Assembly: GCA_023415935.1 (NCBI GenBank)
Contig: JAEZIX010000059.1
Coordinates: 1-45,984, forward strand
Source of the DNA: Cyanobacteria bacterium OH_CDB_20
GTDB lineage: Bacteria; Cyanobacteriota; Vampirovibrionia; Gastranaerophilales; Gastranaerophilaceae
DNA: 45,984 nt
Direction: 5' to 3'
This document shows, in pieces, positions 34,037 to 42,387 of the stretch (the stretch's first letter is position 1; the number at the start of each line of letters is the position of its first letter). The position numbers and the translations under genes were made by a program. The notes under the pieces were generated by a model. The model searched no databases and was not told where the DNA came from. It saw only the letters and a program-made list of their open reading frames with translations.

Positions 34037-34744
34037 ATGCAAAAACGTCTTTTGGTTGTTGACGATGATAATGAAATAAGAGAATTGTTAGAATTTGACC
34101 TTGCTCAAAGCGGCTATATGGTTGATACGGCGAAAGATGGTTTAGAAGGCCTCAATAAGGCAGTTGCGTCTCATTATGATTTGATTTTGCTTGATGTTAT
34201 GATGCCAAAGATGGATGGCTTTGAGGTTTGCAAAAATATTAAGAAAACAAAACCTACGCTACCTGTTCTTTTGCTTACTGCAAAGGGCACAATTGTAGAC
34301 AAGACTTCCGGTTTTGATTCTGGTGCTGATGATTATATTGTAAAACCTTTCGACATTCAGGAAGTTCTTTTAAGGGTCAAAGTTCTTTTAAGAAGAAACG
34401 CGCCTCAACAAACCACAAGCACAGGTTCTGAAATCTTACAAATTGGTGATTTCGAGCTTTTTCCGGAATCTTTGGAGACAGAGGTAAAAGGAAACAGGAT
34501 AAAACTTACTCCTACTGAATTTGAAATATTGTATTGCCTGATGCAGCACTTTAATAATGCTGTAACACTTGCCGTACTTTTAAATGAAGTATGGGGTTAT
34601 GACAGTGATGAAGATGTAAGAATGCTCAGGGTTCATGTTGGCGGTTTGAGGCAAAAAATTGAAGAAGACCCGAAACATCCTATATATCTCCACACAGTTA
34701 CAAATGTCGGATATAAACTTACTCCTATTGCGGTTGAAGAATGA
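34037..34744 (+). CDS. OmpR/PhoB-family response regulator
   Basis: 235 residues from the ATG at 34037; the in-frame TTG four codons earlier has a poorer context. The receiver domain (1-120) holds VVDDD, phospho-acceptor Asp53 in LLDVMMPKMDGFE, a Thr switch in LLLTA and Lys103 in VKPFD. The C-terminal winged helix (about 135-230) has LTPTEFEILYCLM and the recognition-helix region VRMLRVHVGGLRQKIEEDP. It overlaps the cognate kinase gene by ATGA, forming a classic pair. The architecture resembles cyanobacterial RpaB-type regulators, but orthology is not shown. Confidence 0.93.
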   Translation: MQKRLLVVDDDNEIRELLEFDLAQSGYMVDTAKDGLEGLNKAVASHYDLILLDVMMPKMDGFEVCKNIKKTKPTLPVLLLTAKGTIVDKTSGFDSGADDYIVKPFDIQEVLLRVKVLLRRNAPQQTTSTGSEILQIGDFELFPESLETEVKGNRIKLTPTEFEILYCLMQHFNNAVTLAVLLNEVWGYDSDEDVRMLRVHVGGLRQKIEEDPKHPIYLHTVTNVGYKLTPIAVEE

Positions 34745-36432
34745 GAAGAAAATTTAAAAGACTAAAAATAGTTGAACAAATTGCAATAGTTTCTTTGATT
34801 GCAGTTATTGCTCCAATGGCGATAGCAGGCTTTGTCGTCAACAATATCAACCAGCATGCTATTCGTAGAGAGCTCAGTTACTCTGCGCAAATGATTGCAG
34901 AAAATATTAATAACAATATTTCAACAGTTATTGATTCAGATGAGGGCAAAATGCAGGAAATAATTCTTGCTATGAAATATATTCCTTCAGATTATCTTGC
35001 AAATGTTTATCTTAAAGACGTTGTGATAAGTTCTAATGTTTTTAAAGATATTTATATATATAGGCCATCTGAACATGGTCATGATGCTCTTCCAGACAAG
35101 AAATACGTTTTTAATATTGAAGATAATATTTTTAAAATAATAGAAAAAATTAACGATGACAAATATTTAATCGCTGAAATTGAAATTAATGATTTAAAAA
35201 ATAAAATATTTGATTCAATAAAAAATGACTCGAGACAAATTTATGTCGTTGATAAAGACAGAAACTTAATTTTTGCGCACAATTACACCGAAAAAGACTT
35301 TATAAAAACCCTTGCGCTTTTGCCGACAAAACTTGACGATAATAATCCTGTTACATTTGGTGACGTTAAGAATCAGCCACTTGCATACTACAAAATCAAA
35401 GATGACGGACTAACAATTATTGTTAATACAACAGAAGAAATTACTGAAAAAACAATTAATGCAGCCCGTTTCAAGATTATCGGTTCAATGCTCATCGGTG
35501 TTTTCTTTATATTATTTATTGTAGGACTTTATACATATTATCTTTATATCAATGTAAGACAGCTATTTAAGGGTGTAATGGCGATTTCAAAAGGTAACTA
35601 CAAACGCCAGATAAGGCTTTTGACAAATGTATTTACACCACATGAAATTGTTTTTCTTGCAACAGAATTCAATAAAATGGTCAATGAAATCAACATTTCA
35701 TACAAGCAGCTTAAACTAAAAAACAAAGAGCTTAAACTACTTGGTGAATTCCGCTCAAACCTTGTCGACACAGTTAGCCACGAGCTCAGAACGCCATTGA
35801 CAAGCATAAAAGGCTATACTTCAAGGCTTTTAAGACAAGATATCGTTATTGATGAAGCTACAAAACACAAGTCCCTTATGGTTATAAAGCAGCAATGCGA
35901 CAGGCTTACAAGGATGATTGAAGATTTGCTGGTTATTCCTGATATAGAAGGCGCAAAATTGAATATTAAACTTGAAAAGGCCAATATTAACAGTGTTATT
36001 GAGTCTTCTTTAATTTCAGTTAAAAATATTGAAAATAAACAAATTAATAATCTTATACCGCCTGATTTTCCTGATGTTACAGCAGATAGAGATAGGCTTG
36101 AACAGGTATTTATCAACTTGATTGAGAACGCTTCAAAATATGCTTATGATGAAACTCCAATATCAATAAGTGCAAGTCTGGAACATAAAAAAGCAATTAT
36201 TTCAGTAGAAAACAAGGCGCCATATATTGATAAACAAACTCTTGAAAAGCTATTTGAAAAATTCACAAGAGTAGAAGACGAAACAACCAGAACAACAAGA
36301 GGTACAGGACTTGGCTTATTTATTGTTAAAGGACTCGTTGAGGCGATGAATGGCTCGATTTATCTGCAGTCTAAAACAACAAATGAATTCATTGTTAAAA
36401 TAATCCTGCCGCTTGCAGAAGAAATTGTATGA
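34741..36432 (+). CDS. Membrane sensor histidine kinase with degenerate G1 box
   Basis: 563 residues: a membrane helix at about 14-36, an extracytoplasmic sensor of about 210 residues (dCache-like beta-rich sequence), a second helix at about 248-271, HAMP, a HisKA domain with His347 in VSHELRTPLTSIKG, and an HATPase domain. The N-box NLIENASKY and GTGLGLFIVKGL loop are normal. The G1 box, usually D-x-G-x-G, is replaced by VENKAPYID, as occurs in some kinases that still bind ATP. It pairs with the OmpR regulator upstream and is followed by tadA with a 4-base ATGA overlap. Confidence 0.9.
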   Translation: MRRKFKRLKIVEQIAIVSLIAVIAPMAIAGFVVNNINQHAIRRELSYSAQMIAENINNNISTVIDSDEGKMQEIILAMKYIPSDYLANVYLKDVVISSNVFKDIYIYRPSEHGHDALPDKKYVFNIEDNIFKIIEKINDDKYLIAEIEINDLKNKIFDSIKNDSRQIYVVDKDRNLIFAHNYTEKDFIKTLALLPTKLDDNNPVTFGDVKNQPLAYYKIKDDGLTIIVNTTEEITEKTINAARFKIIGSMLIGVFFILFIVGLYTYYLYINVRQLFKGVMAISKGNYKRQIRLLTNVFTPHEIVFLATEFNKMVNEINISYKQLKLKNKELKLLGEFRSNLVDTVSHELRTPLTSIKGYTSRLLRQDIVIDEATKHKSLMVIKQQCDRLTRMIEDLLVIPDIEGAKLNIKLEKANINSVIESSLISVKNIENKQINNLIPPDFPDVTADRDRLEQVFINLIENASKYAYDETPISISASLEHKKAIISVENKAPYIDKQTLEKLFEKFTRVEDETTRTTRGTGLGLFIVKGLVEAMNGSIYLQSKTTNEFIVKIILPLAEEIV

Positions 36433-36857
36433 ATACAAAATTTATGAAACTTGCAATTGAAGAAGCTAAAAAGTCAGGTACAGAAGTTCCTGTAGGAGCT
36501 GTAATCGTACAAAATGGCGAGATAATAGCCATTTCTCACAATGAGAAAGAGCAAAAACAAGACGCAACTTTACATGCAGAAATAGTTGCTATAAAAGAGG
36601 CTTCAGAAAAGCTCAAAAACTGGAGGCTTGAAGGATGCGAACTATATGTTACGCTTGAACCTTGCCCAATGTGTGCCTGGGCAATTATTCAGGCAAGAAT
36701 GTCCAAAGTTTATTTCGGGTCATATGATATGTTATATGGGGCTTTAGGCTCAAAAATTGACTTGCGAGATTTGTGTAATAATGTTGAAGTTAAAGGCGGA
36801 ATTTTAGAGCAAGAATGCAATGAAATTTTAAAAGACTTTTTTGGAAAAATAAGATGA
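36429..36857 (+). CDS. tadA: tRNA-specific adenosine deaminase TadA
   Basis: 142 residues of the cytidine-deaminase fold. Zinc-site motifs are HAE (His49, Glu51 as proton shuttle) and PCPMC (Cys79, Cys82). TadA converts adenosine-34 to inosine in tRNA-Arg(ACG), allowing wobble reading. Length, the N-terminal helix and the GALGSKIDLRDLCNN region match TadA rather than guanine deaminase. It is translationally coupled to the kinase gene before it and to the TIGR02757 gene after it (both ATGA overlaps), an odd pairing for a tRNA enzyme and probably a matter of shared transcription. Confidence 0.93.
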   Translation: MNTKFMKLAIEEAKKSGTEVPVGAVIVQNGEIIAISHNEKEQKQDATLHAEIVAIKEASEKLKNWRLEGCELYVTLEPCPMCAWAIIQARMSKVYFGSYDMLYGALGSKIDLRDLCNNVEVKGGILEQECNEILKDFFGKIR

Positions 36858-37642
36858 CAAATTTATTATCAGAAAAAATAAAATTAGAATTGGATAGCTA
36901 TACCAATCAATATGAGGTCGAAGACTTCATTAAAGAAGACCCGATTCAGTTCCCGTATAGGTTTAAAGAAGCAAATTGCATGCAAGATGCTGAAATAGCC
37001 GGCTTTCTGGCTTCTTGTGTGGCTTACGGGAAAAGGGAAAAATTTGTTGAAAAATTGAATATCATGTTTAACCTTATGAACAATAAACCACACGATTTTT
37101 TATCGAGCTTTGATAAGAAAGACAAGCTCTTTAAAGATTTTAGTTATCGTTTTTCTAAAGGCAGTGATTTTATTCAGCTATTTGAAATTTTGCATAAATT
37201 ATATGATGAAAAAGAGAGCCTAAGATCACTGTTTGAATACTCTTACAGGAATTCAAGCTCCGTAAAAGGAATGCTGCAGGGAGTTTGTAACTATTTTTAT
37301 TCTAATGTTACTATGGATGTCTCGCAAGGGTTTTATCATTTTATTCCGAATCCCAATAAAAACAGTGCTTTAAAACGGCTTAATATGTTGCTCAGATGGT
37401 TTGTTCGCGATGGAAAAGTTGACCTTGGGATATGGGATTTTATTGATAAATCCGAACTTTTAATTCCGTTAGACACCCATGTTGCAAGGATTTCAAGAGA
37501 GCTAGGACTTTTAACAAGAAATAATGATGATTTTCAAAGCGTTATAGAGCTTACTGAAAATCTAAAAATACTTGACCCAAAAGATCCTGTTAAGTATGAT
37601 TTTGCTCTTTTCGGGTATGGAATCAATCACCCTATAAAGTAA
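36854..37642 (+). CDS. TIGR02757 (DUF2400) family protein
   Basis: 262 residues, matching the TIGR02757 family by DPIQFPYRFKEANCMQDAEIAGFLASCVAYGKRE at the N-terminus (residues 30-64) and by PNKNSALKRLNMLLRWFVR and IPLDTHVARISRELGL later on. The family resembles helix-hairpin DNA-repair glycosylases in its C-terminal half (LDTH...), though the biochemical role is unknown. It is the last gene in the regulator-kinase-tadA chain and is followed directly by a strong terminator. Start by ATGA overlap with tadA. Confidence 0.9.
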   Translation: MTNLLSEKIKLELDSYTNQYEVEDFIKEDPIQFPYRFKEANCMQDAEIAGFLASCVAYGKREKFVEKLNIMFNLMNNKPHDFLSSFDKKDKLFKDFSYRFSKGSDFIQLFEILHKLYDEKESLRSLFEYSYRNSSSVKGMLQGVCNYFYSNVTMDVSQGFYHFIPNPNKNSALKRLNMLLRWFVRDGKVDLGIWDFIDKSELLIPLDTHVARISRELGLLTRNNDDFQSVIELTENLKILDPKDPVKYDFALFGYGINHPIK

Positions 37643-37668
37643 AAAAATCCCAAATTTTGGGATTTTTT
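37641..37668 (+). terminator. Bidirectional terminator
   Basis: AAAAAATCCCAAA / TTTGGGATTTTTT forms a long stem with A and T runs on both sides, between the convergent TIGR02757 gene and the coiled-coil gene at 37696-38430. It should stop both transcripts. Confidence 0.9.
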
Positions 37669-37695
37669 AATGTTTAAATTTATACTTTATTTTTA

Positions 37696-38430
37696 TTAAA
37701 GATTTTTTGTTTTGTCTGTTAAGATAAACAAGCTAATCAAGTCGTTTATTTGAGACATTTGTCTTTGATAGTCTTGAGCGTGTCTTTCAAGGTGCATGAT
37801 GTTATTTTTGTACTCGTTTACTTTTGATATGCAGTCTTGAATTGAGTTGTTAAGACCATCTTGAACTTGTTGCGCTTCTTGAAGTACGCTGTTCATTGAG
37901 ATTCCAAGAGCTTCAATAGTTTGTCTTATGATTTGAGCACCTGTTTGTTTTGTCACTCCTGCAGGTAATTGAGAGATTAATCTTCTCAAAACGGCAACAT
38001 TTGCAGGAACTTCCATTGATTTTGGAGCTTCTTGTCTTATATTTTGTTGTAAATTTACTTTTTCAGGCATTTTGTTATAATCCATATGTTTATCCATTAT
38101 GATTGGTTCACTGTTATATGAGGGCGTTTCATCATAATTGAAACTAAACTGAGTATTTATTGTTTGTTGAACTTGAGGTTCTTGTATTGTGAAGACGTCA
38201 TCAACATATTCTTTTTGTGGTTCTACACCTGACGCATAAAGATTGTCTTGGACTTCATCTGATATAACATCTTCGAATAATGTCAAATCATTTGGAGTTT
38301 GTGCTGCTGGTGCTTCTTCAACTTCAAGCATTTCTTCATCAGAAACAGGATTTACTTCTATTTCAGATTGTCTTTTTAACGCTTCAACTATCTTTTTCCC
38401 AACGCCTTCTGGCAATTGATTTTTAGCCAT
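37696..38430 (-). CDS. Acidic disordered protein with conserved C-terminal coiled-coil domain
   Basis: 244 residues. Residues about 1-140 are Glu/Gln/Asn-rich and likely disordered. Residues about 145-244 form a compact helical module beginning VAVLRRLISQLPAGVTKQTG, then AQIIRQTIEALGISMNSVL and a coiled coil ending in INDLISLFIL. The sharp boundary between drifting N-terminus and tidy C-terminus suggests that the C-domain carries the function. I have an impression of similar LPAGVTKQTGAQIIRQ proteins across cyanobacteria, possibly linked to envelope or division, but cannot confirm. No signal peptide or membrane span. Confidence 0.75.
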   Translation of the reverse strand: MAKNQLPEGVGKKIVEALKRQSEIEVNPVSDEEMLEVEEAPAAQTPNDLTLFEDVISDEVQDNLYASGVEPQKEYVDDVFTIQEPQVQQTINTQFSFNYDETPSYNSEPIIMDKHMDYNKMPEKVNLQQNIRQEAPKSMEVPANVAVLRRLISQLPAGVTKQTGAQIIRQTIEALGISMNSVLQEAQQVQDGLNNSIQDCISKVNEYKNNIMHLERHAQDYQRQMSQINDLISLFILTDKTKNL

Positions 38431-38506
38431 TTTGAAAACCTTTCTTGTTTCTAAGCGAAATTATATTAAAAACATATTATTTTTTCAAGTAAAGCCATGT
38501 TTTTAC

Positions 38507-38920
38507 TTACTTTTCATCGTTACAAAAATTTTTATTTTCGTTAATTTGCTGAAGGATTTGAAGACCTTTTATAAAGTAAATTGACTGGTTTATGTTTTCT
38601 GAGTTTAGTGAAGTGTGAGTTGCAAGTAGCTTGCGCAATTTTTCTTCAAAAGTTTCTTCATTCCTGTCTTTTTTATCAATTGATTCAATCAAAATGTCTG
38701 CCAGAATGAAAAGTTCATTGTTTTTAAATTCGAGGCTTTTGCTTAAATGCTCGATTGTAATTTGTTTTGGAAAATTTTGCATAATTCCGTTTTCAAGTTT
38801 GGAGATAAGTGCAGCGGATATTCCTGATTTTTGAGCTAGCGTTCTGACTGACATATTAAGCGCCTTACGTCTTTTTTGAATTGTATGCCCAAATTTTTCC
38901 AACTGAGTCTTTTTGTTCAT
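38507..38920 (-). CDS. XRE-family transcriptional regulator
   Basis: 137 residues from the ATG at 38920, preceded by a near-perfect AAAGGAGG ribosome site; the longer frame to 38956 has none. The N-terminal 70 residues are a Cro/CI-type helix-turn-helix: FGHTIQKRRKALNMSVRTLA, QKSGISAALISKLENG. The C-terminus is helical (IYFIKGLQILQQINEN) and may dimerise. It lies divergent to the tail-fibre-like genes at 39059, and the shared spacer has a promoter each way plus an inverted repeat, so it probably controls both directions. Confidence 0.88.
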   Translation of the reverse strand: MNKKTQLEKFGHTIQKRRKALNMSVRTLAQKSGISAALISKLENGIMQNFPKQITIEHLSKSLEFKNNELFILADILIESIDKKDRNEETFEEKLRKLLATHTSLNSENINQSIYFIKGLQILQQINENKNFCNDEK

Positions 38921-38972
38921 TTTGCCTCCTTTTAAAAACAAATTTAGCACAAACATATTTATAAATCAACGT

Positions 38973-38992
38973 ATGTTGACAAATATTAACAT
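38973..38992. promoter_or_regulatory. Putative operator in the XRE/tail-fibre spacer
   Basis: ATGTT (38973-38977) and AACAT (38988-38992) form an inverted repeat with 10 bases between. It overlaps the -35 box of the forward promoter. The partner is presumed to be the XRE protein encoded to the left. Confidence 0.45.
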
Positions 38993-39005
38993 GCAGTGTT
39001 ACGAT
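38976..39005 (+). promoter_or_regulatory. Sigma70 promoter of tail-fibre-like module
   Basis: A consensus TTGACA (38976-38981), 18 bases, then TACGAT (39000-39005), 53 bases before the ATG at 39059. Confidence 0.55.
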
Positions 39006-39058
39006 TAATTATTATTTGAAATTACATTATTGCCATTAAGTCAAGAAAGGAACACAAA

Positions 39059-39778
39059 ATGTCCGACGATTCACTCTCTTCTCCTGCTACGATTAAGGTG
39101 CGCGTTGTTAATAAAAATGCAAAAATATCTGTAGATCAGGCAGTCACATTAGAAAATATGCTTTCAGTGCATAATCTGCTTACTTCGTCCCATCCTTATT
39201 TGCTCAATAAGATTGGGGTTTTGGAACAAATTTCCCAGAATTTAAATTTAAAAGACCAAGAACTTGCTTCTTCATTTGAAAATGCAATAGATTTTCACGA
39301 TAATCTTTCAACCGCTCATCCTTCGATTTTAAGCAAGTTGGCCTTGGTAGACCAAAATATAGAATCATTGAGCTCTAAAGATATTCAGCTTGAAACTTAC
39401 GTAAATCAAAAGCTCGTATTAAAGGCCAATACAAGTCTTTCAAACATCACTTCGTCTGCCGCTCAAAGCCTTAATTCAGTTGGAGCAAGAACGGTTATTG
39501 ATACTTATCAAAATGGTGCTTCTTGGTATCGTAAATGGTCTGACGGGTTTATTGAACAAGGGGGGACAGCCAATGTTAGTAATACCAGCGTCCAATTAAT
39601 AACACCTTTTACAAATACTAACTATAATGTTCAGGCAAATCCTTCAGGTGGACAAACTAACCAGTCTTCAGTCGCTTATCATGGTACAAAAACATTAACT
39701 TCTTTTAATCTTATACACTATTTAAGCATTTCGGGAGTTTACGCAGGCAGTGTTGATTGGGAAGCTAAAGGATTTTAA
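39059..39778 (+). CDS. Phage tail-fibre-like protein with Gp53-type C-terminal domain
   Basis: 239 residues. The C-terminal third contains NGASWYRKWSDGFIEQGG and a beta-rich Ser/Thr/Asn region (VQLITPFTNTNYNVQANPSG), a pattern I associate with the receptor-side C-terminal domain of phage tail fibres (Gp53-like). The N-terminal half is helical, with two related segments (HNLLTSSHPYLLNKI and HDNLSTAHPSILSKL), likely a trimeric stalk. AAAGGA precedes the ATG. With its small partner downstream it looks like the end of a tail module without any other phage genes. Surface-exposed or secreted use is possible. The fibre domain call is moderate. Confidence 0.7.
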   Translation: MSDDSLSSPATIKVRVVNKNAKISVDQAVTLENMLSVHNLLTSSHPYLLNKIGVLEQISQNLNLKDQELASSFENAIDFHDNLSTAHPSILSKLALVDQNIESLSSKDIQLETYVNQKLVLKANTSLSNITSSAAQSLNSVGARTVIDTYQNGASWYRKWSDGFIEQGGTANVSNTSVQLITPFTNTNYNVQANPSGGQTNQSSVAYHGTKTLTSFNLIHYLSISGVYAGSVDWEAKGF

Positions 39779-39788
39779 GGAGAAAAAT

Positions 39789-40157
39789 ATGAATAATATG
39801 TTAAATAAGAACTGTACAAATAAAGAATATGCTGATTTTGCTGTATATTGCAACGAGAACGGGCTCCATATTGAATCAACAGAAACTGATTTTTATGCGC
39901 TTGAGTCTTATCAGACAATAAAAAATGGTGAAATCTTTGATTTAAGGAATGATACCGATTATCAAGAACAACAAATTCAGGTTCAAACTATTTTGCGCAA
40001 AGAATCAATTGTAAATCAAATAGCTGAATTGGATAAAAAACGAATACGAGCTATGTGCGAGCCTCAAATCAAAGATAGTGAAACGGGTGAAACTTGGCTT
40101 GATTACTATAATTCACAGATTATTGATCTGAGGTCTCAACTTGCAGAGATTGGTTAA
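39789..40157 (+). CDS. Small tail-fibre-assembly-like protein
   Basis: 122 residues from the ATG at 39789, with AAGGAG six bases upstream; the longer frame reading back to 39750 lies inside the fibre gene and is not used. The C-terminal half (IAELDKKRIRAMCEPQIK, ending IIDLRSQLAEIG) has the spaced Leu/Arg pattern of small phage tail-fibre chaperones, which help fibres trimerise and are encoded just after them. The N-terminus is Tyr/Asn-rich. A strong terminator follows 20 bases after the stop. The role is inferred from position and pattern. Confidence 0.6.
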   Translation: MNNMLNKNCTNKEYADFAVYCNENGLHIESTETDFYALESYQTIKNGEIFDLRNDTDYQEQQIQVQTILRKESIVNQIAELDKKRIRAMCEPQIKDSETGETWLDYYNSQIIDLRSQLAEIG

Positions 40158-40176
40158 AATTTACTTTAAAAAAATT

Positions 40177-40203
40177 ATGTACGGAAACTCCGTACATTTT
40201 TTT
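40177..40203 (+). terminator. Terminator after tail-fibre-like module
   Basis: ATGTACGGA / TCCGTACAT with an AAC loop is followed by a T run. It closes the two-gene unit and separates it from groES. Confidence 0.9.
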
Positions 40204-40304
40204 CAAAAACATTAATTTTTTGTTAACATTAAATCAATCTATTAAAAATGATTGTATAAAAATAGTATATGTAATTTGGTATTAGTGAAAAAAGGAGAGA
40301 AATC

Positions 40305-40592
40305 ATGACAATAAGACCTTTAGCTGACAAACTTGTTATCAAAGTTATTGAAGACGCTGAACAAACTCAAGGCGGTATTTTCATACCAGATAGTGCTAAA
40401 GAAAAACCTCAAAAGGGTGAAATTATAGCAGTTGGACCAGGAAAAAAAGATGAAAAAGGCGAAAAAGAAGATATGGGCGTTAAAGTTGGAGAAATCGTTC
40501 TTTTTGCTAAGTATGCAGGTACTGATGTAAAAGCTGATGACAAAGTTTTCAAAATCGTTTCAGTTAAAGATGTACTTGCTGTAATTGAGTAA
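40305..40592 (+). CDS. groES: Co-chaperonin GroES
   Basis: 95 residues. MTIRPLADKLVIKVI, the mobile loop region EDAEQTQGGIFIPDSAKEKPQKG and GDKVFKIVSV-type ending (here ADDKVFKIVSVKDVLAVIE) match GroES, the seven-fold lid for GroEL. The ribosome site AAAGGAGAG is 7 bases from the ATG. groEL follows 29 bases later. No CIRCE repeat is seen in the 150 bases before it, and no convincing -35/-10 pair either. Confidence 0.97.
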   Translation: MTIRPLADKLVIKVIEDAEQTQGGIFIPDSAKEKPQKGEIIAVGPGKKDEKGEKEDMGVKVGEIVLFAKYAGTDVKADDKVFKIVSVKDVLAVIE

Positions 40593-40621
40593 TTAGACAC
40601 AAGGATATAAAGGAGAACATT

Positions 40622-42283
40622 ATGGCTAAGAAAATAGTTTTTAATGAAGAAGCAAGAAAAAGCCTTTTAAAAGGGATTGATGCTGTAGCTGATGCTGTAA
40701 AAGTAACAATCGGACCTAAAGGCAGAAATGTTATATTAGAGAAAAAATTTGGTGCACCTCAAATCGTTAATGATGGTGTTACTATTGCAAAAGAAATTGA
40801 ACTTGAAGAACCGCTAGAAAATGCAGGCGCACAACTTCTTAAAGAAGTTTCTTCAAAAACAAATGATGTTGCAGGAGATGGAACAACAACAGCATCTGTC
40901 TTAGCTCAAGCGCTTGTAAGAGAAGGTTTAAGAAATCTAACAGCAGGAGCTAATCCAATCGGTATTAAACGTGGTATGGATCAGGCTGTAGAAATTGCTG
41001 TTCAAGAAATTAAAAAGATGGCTCAGCCGGTAAATTCAAAAGATGCTTTGGCTCAAGTTGCTACAATTTCTGCAGGAAATGACAAACAAATAGGTGAATT
41101 AATCGCCGATGCTATGGATAAAGTTGGACATGACGGTGTTATTACTGTTGAAGAATCAAAATCAACAGGTACTATTCTTAAAGTAGTTGAAGGTATGCAA
41201 TTTGATAAAGGTTATATCTCTCCATACTTCGTTAATGATCCTGAAAGAATGGAAGCAGTTTTGGAAGATGCTTATGTTCTTTGCGTAAATAAAAAAGTTA
41301 ACTTGATTGCTGATCTTGTGCCTGTGTTAGAGCAAGTTGCTCGTGACGGACGTTCGCTTTTAATAATAGCAGAGGACGTTGAAGGTGAGGCTTTAGCTAC
41401 TCTTGTTGTTAATACAATGAGAAAAGTTTTAAGAGCCGTTGCTGTTAAAGCTCCTGGCTTTGGCGACAGAAGAAAAGCTATGCTTGAAGATATTGCTGTT
41501 CTTACAGGCGGACAAATGTTTACTGAAGAACTTGGTATCAAACTTGAAAACATTACTGTTCAAATGCTTGGTAAAGCAAAACGTGTTACTGTAACAAAAG
41601 AAGATACAACAATCGTTGTTGGAGATGACACCAAAAAGGCAGTTGAAGAACGTGTAAGACTTATCAAGAAACAAATAGAAACTTCTGACAGTGAATATGA
41701 TAAAGAAAAACTTCAAGAAAGACTTGCAAAACTCTCTGGCGGAGTTGCTGTTATTGAAGTAGGTGCAGCGTCTGAAGTTGAACTTAAAGAAAGAAAATTA
41801 AGAATTGAAGATGCTCTAAACGCAACAAGAGCTGCTAAAGAAGAAGGTATCGTTCCTGGCGGCGGAGTTGCTCTTATCAGAGTCCTTCAAGAAATGCAGT
41901 CTAAACTTACTGTTTCTCCTGAGTATAAGGAAATGTCTGATGATGAGAGAATCGGTGTTAAAATTCTTATGGAATCACTTTATATTCCTCTATACTTAAT
42001 CGCTAATAACAGTGGTGTTAAAGGTGAAGTTGTAGTTGAAGAAGTTAAGAAATTAAAAGGCTCAATGGGTTATGATGCAATGCTTGATAAGTATGTTGAC
42101 ATGCTTGCTTCTGGTATTGTTGACCCTGCAAAAGTTACAAGAAGCGCACTTCAAAATGCGGTGTCTGTTGCTTCAATGCTTCTAACCACAGAAGCTGCAG
42201 TAGTAGACATTCCTTCTAAAACTCCTGCTATGCCAGATATGAGTGCAATGGCAGGCATGGGCGGTATGGGCGGCATGATGTAA
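40622..42283 (+). CDS. groEL: Chaperonin GroEL
   Basis: 553 residues, full length. The ATP site GDGTTTASVLA, the hinge AGANPIGIKRGMDQA, the apical domain and EEGIVPGGGVALIR are intact, and the C-terminus ends in the flexible GGMGGMM tail. It makes the double-ring folding chamber with GroES. AAAGGAG lies 8 bases before the ATG. A terminator follows 32 bases after the stop, so the STAND-type gene downstream has its own transcript or depends on read-through. Confidence 0.98.
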   Translation: MAKKIVFNEEARKSLLKGIDAVADAVKVTIGPKGRNVILEKKFGAPQIVNDGVTIAKEIELEEPLENAGAQLLKEVSSKTNDVAGDGTTTASVLAQALVREGLRNLTAGANPIGIKRGMDQAVEIAVQEIKKMAQPVNSKDALAQVATISAGNDKQIGELIADAMDKVGHDGVITVEESKSTGTILKVVEGMQFDKGYISPYFVNDPERMEAVLEDAYVLCVNKKVNLIADLVPVLEQVARDGRSLLIIAEDVEGEALATLVVNTMRKVLRAVAVKAPGFGDRRKAMLEDIAVLTGGQMFTEELGIKLENITVQMLGKAKRVTVTKEDTTIVVGDDTKKAVEERVRLIKKQIETSDSEYDKEKLQERLAKLSGGVAVIEVGAASEVELKERKLRIEDALNATRAAKEEGIVPGGGVALIRVLQEMQSKLTVSPEYKEMSDDERIGVKILMESLYIPLYLIANNSGVKGEVVVEEVKKLKGSMGYDAMLDKYVDMLASGIVDPAKVTRSALQNAVSVASMLLTTEAAVVDIPSKTPAMPDMSAMAGMGGMGGMM

Positions 42284-42314
42284 CAACATCAAACCCATTA
42301 TCATATATTCGATG

Positions 42315-42340
42315 AAGAGAGCCATTATTGGCTCTCTTTT
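42315..42340 (+). terminator. Terminator after groEL
   Basis: AGAGAGCCA / TGGCTCTCT with loop TTAT, followed by TTT and CTG. A 9-bp GC-containing stem. Confidence 0.88.
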
Positions 42341-42387
42341 CTGTTGAATCTATTTCTTTTATCAGGATTGTATTGTAAAATAGACCC

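Noticed and set aside
40220..40268. Promoter boxes before groES
   Set aside because: TTGTTA, TATAAA and TAGTAT are present but no pair has a 16-18 base spacing.
41272..41716. Minus-strand open frames within groEL
   Set aside because: These are typical antisense shadows of a highly biased, conserved coding region.
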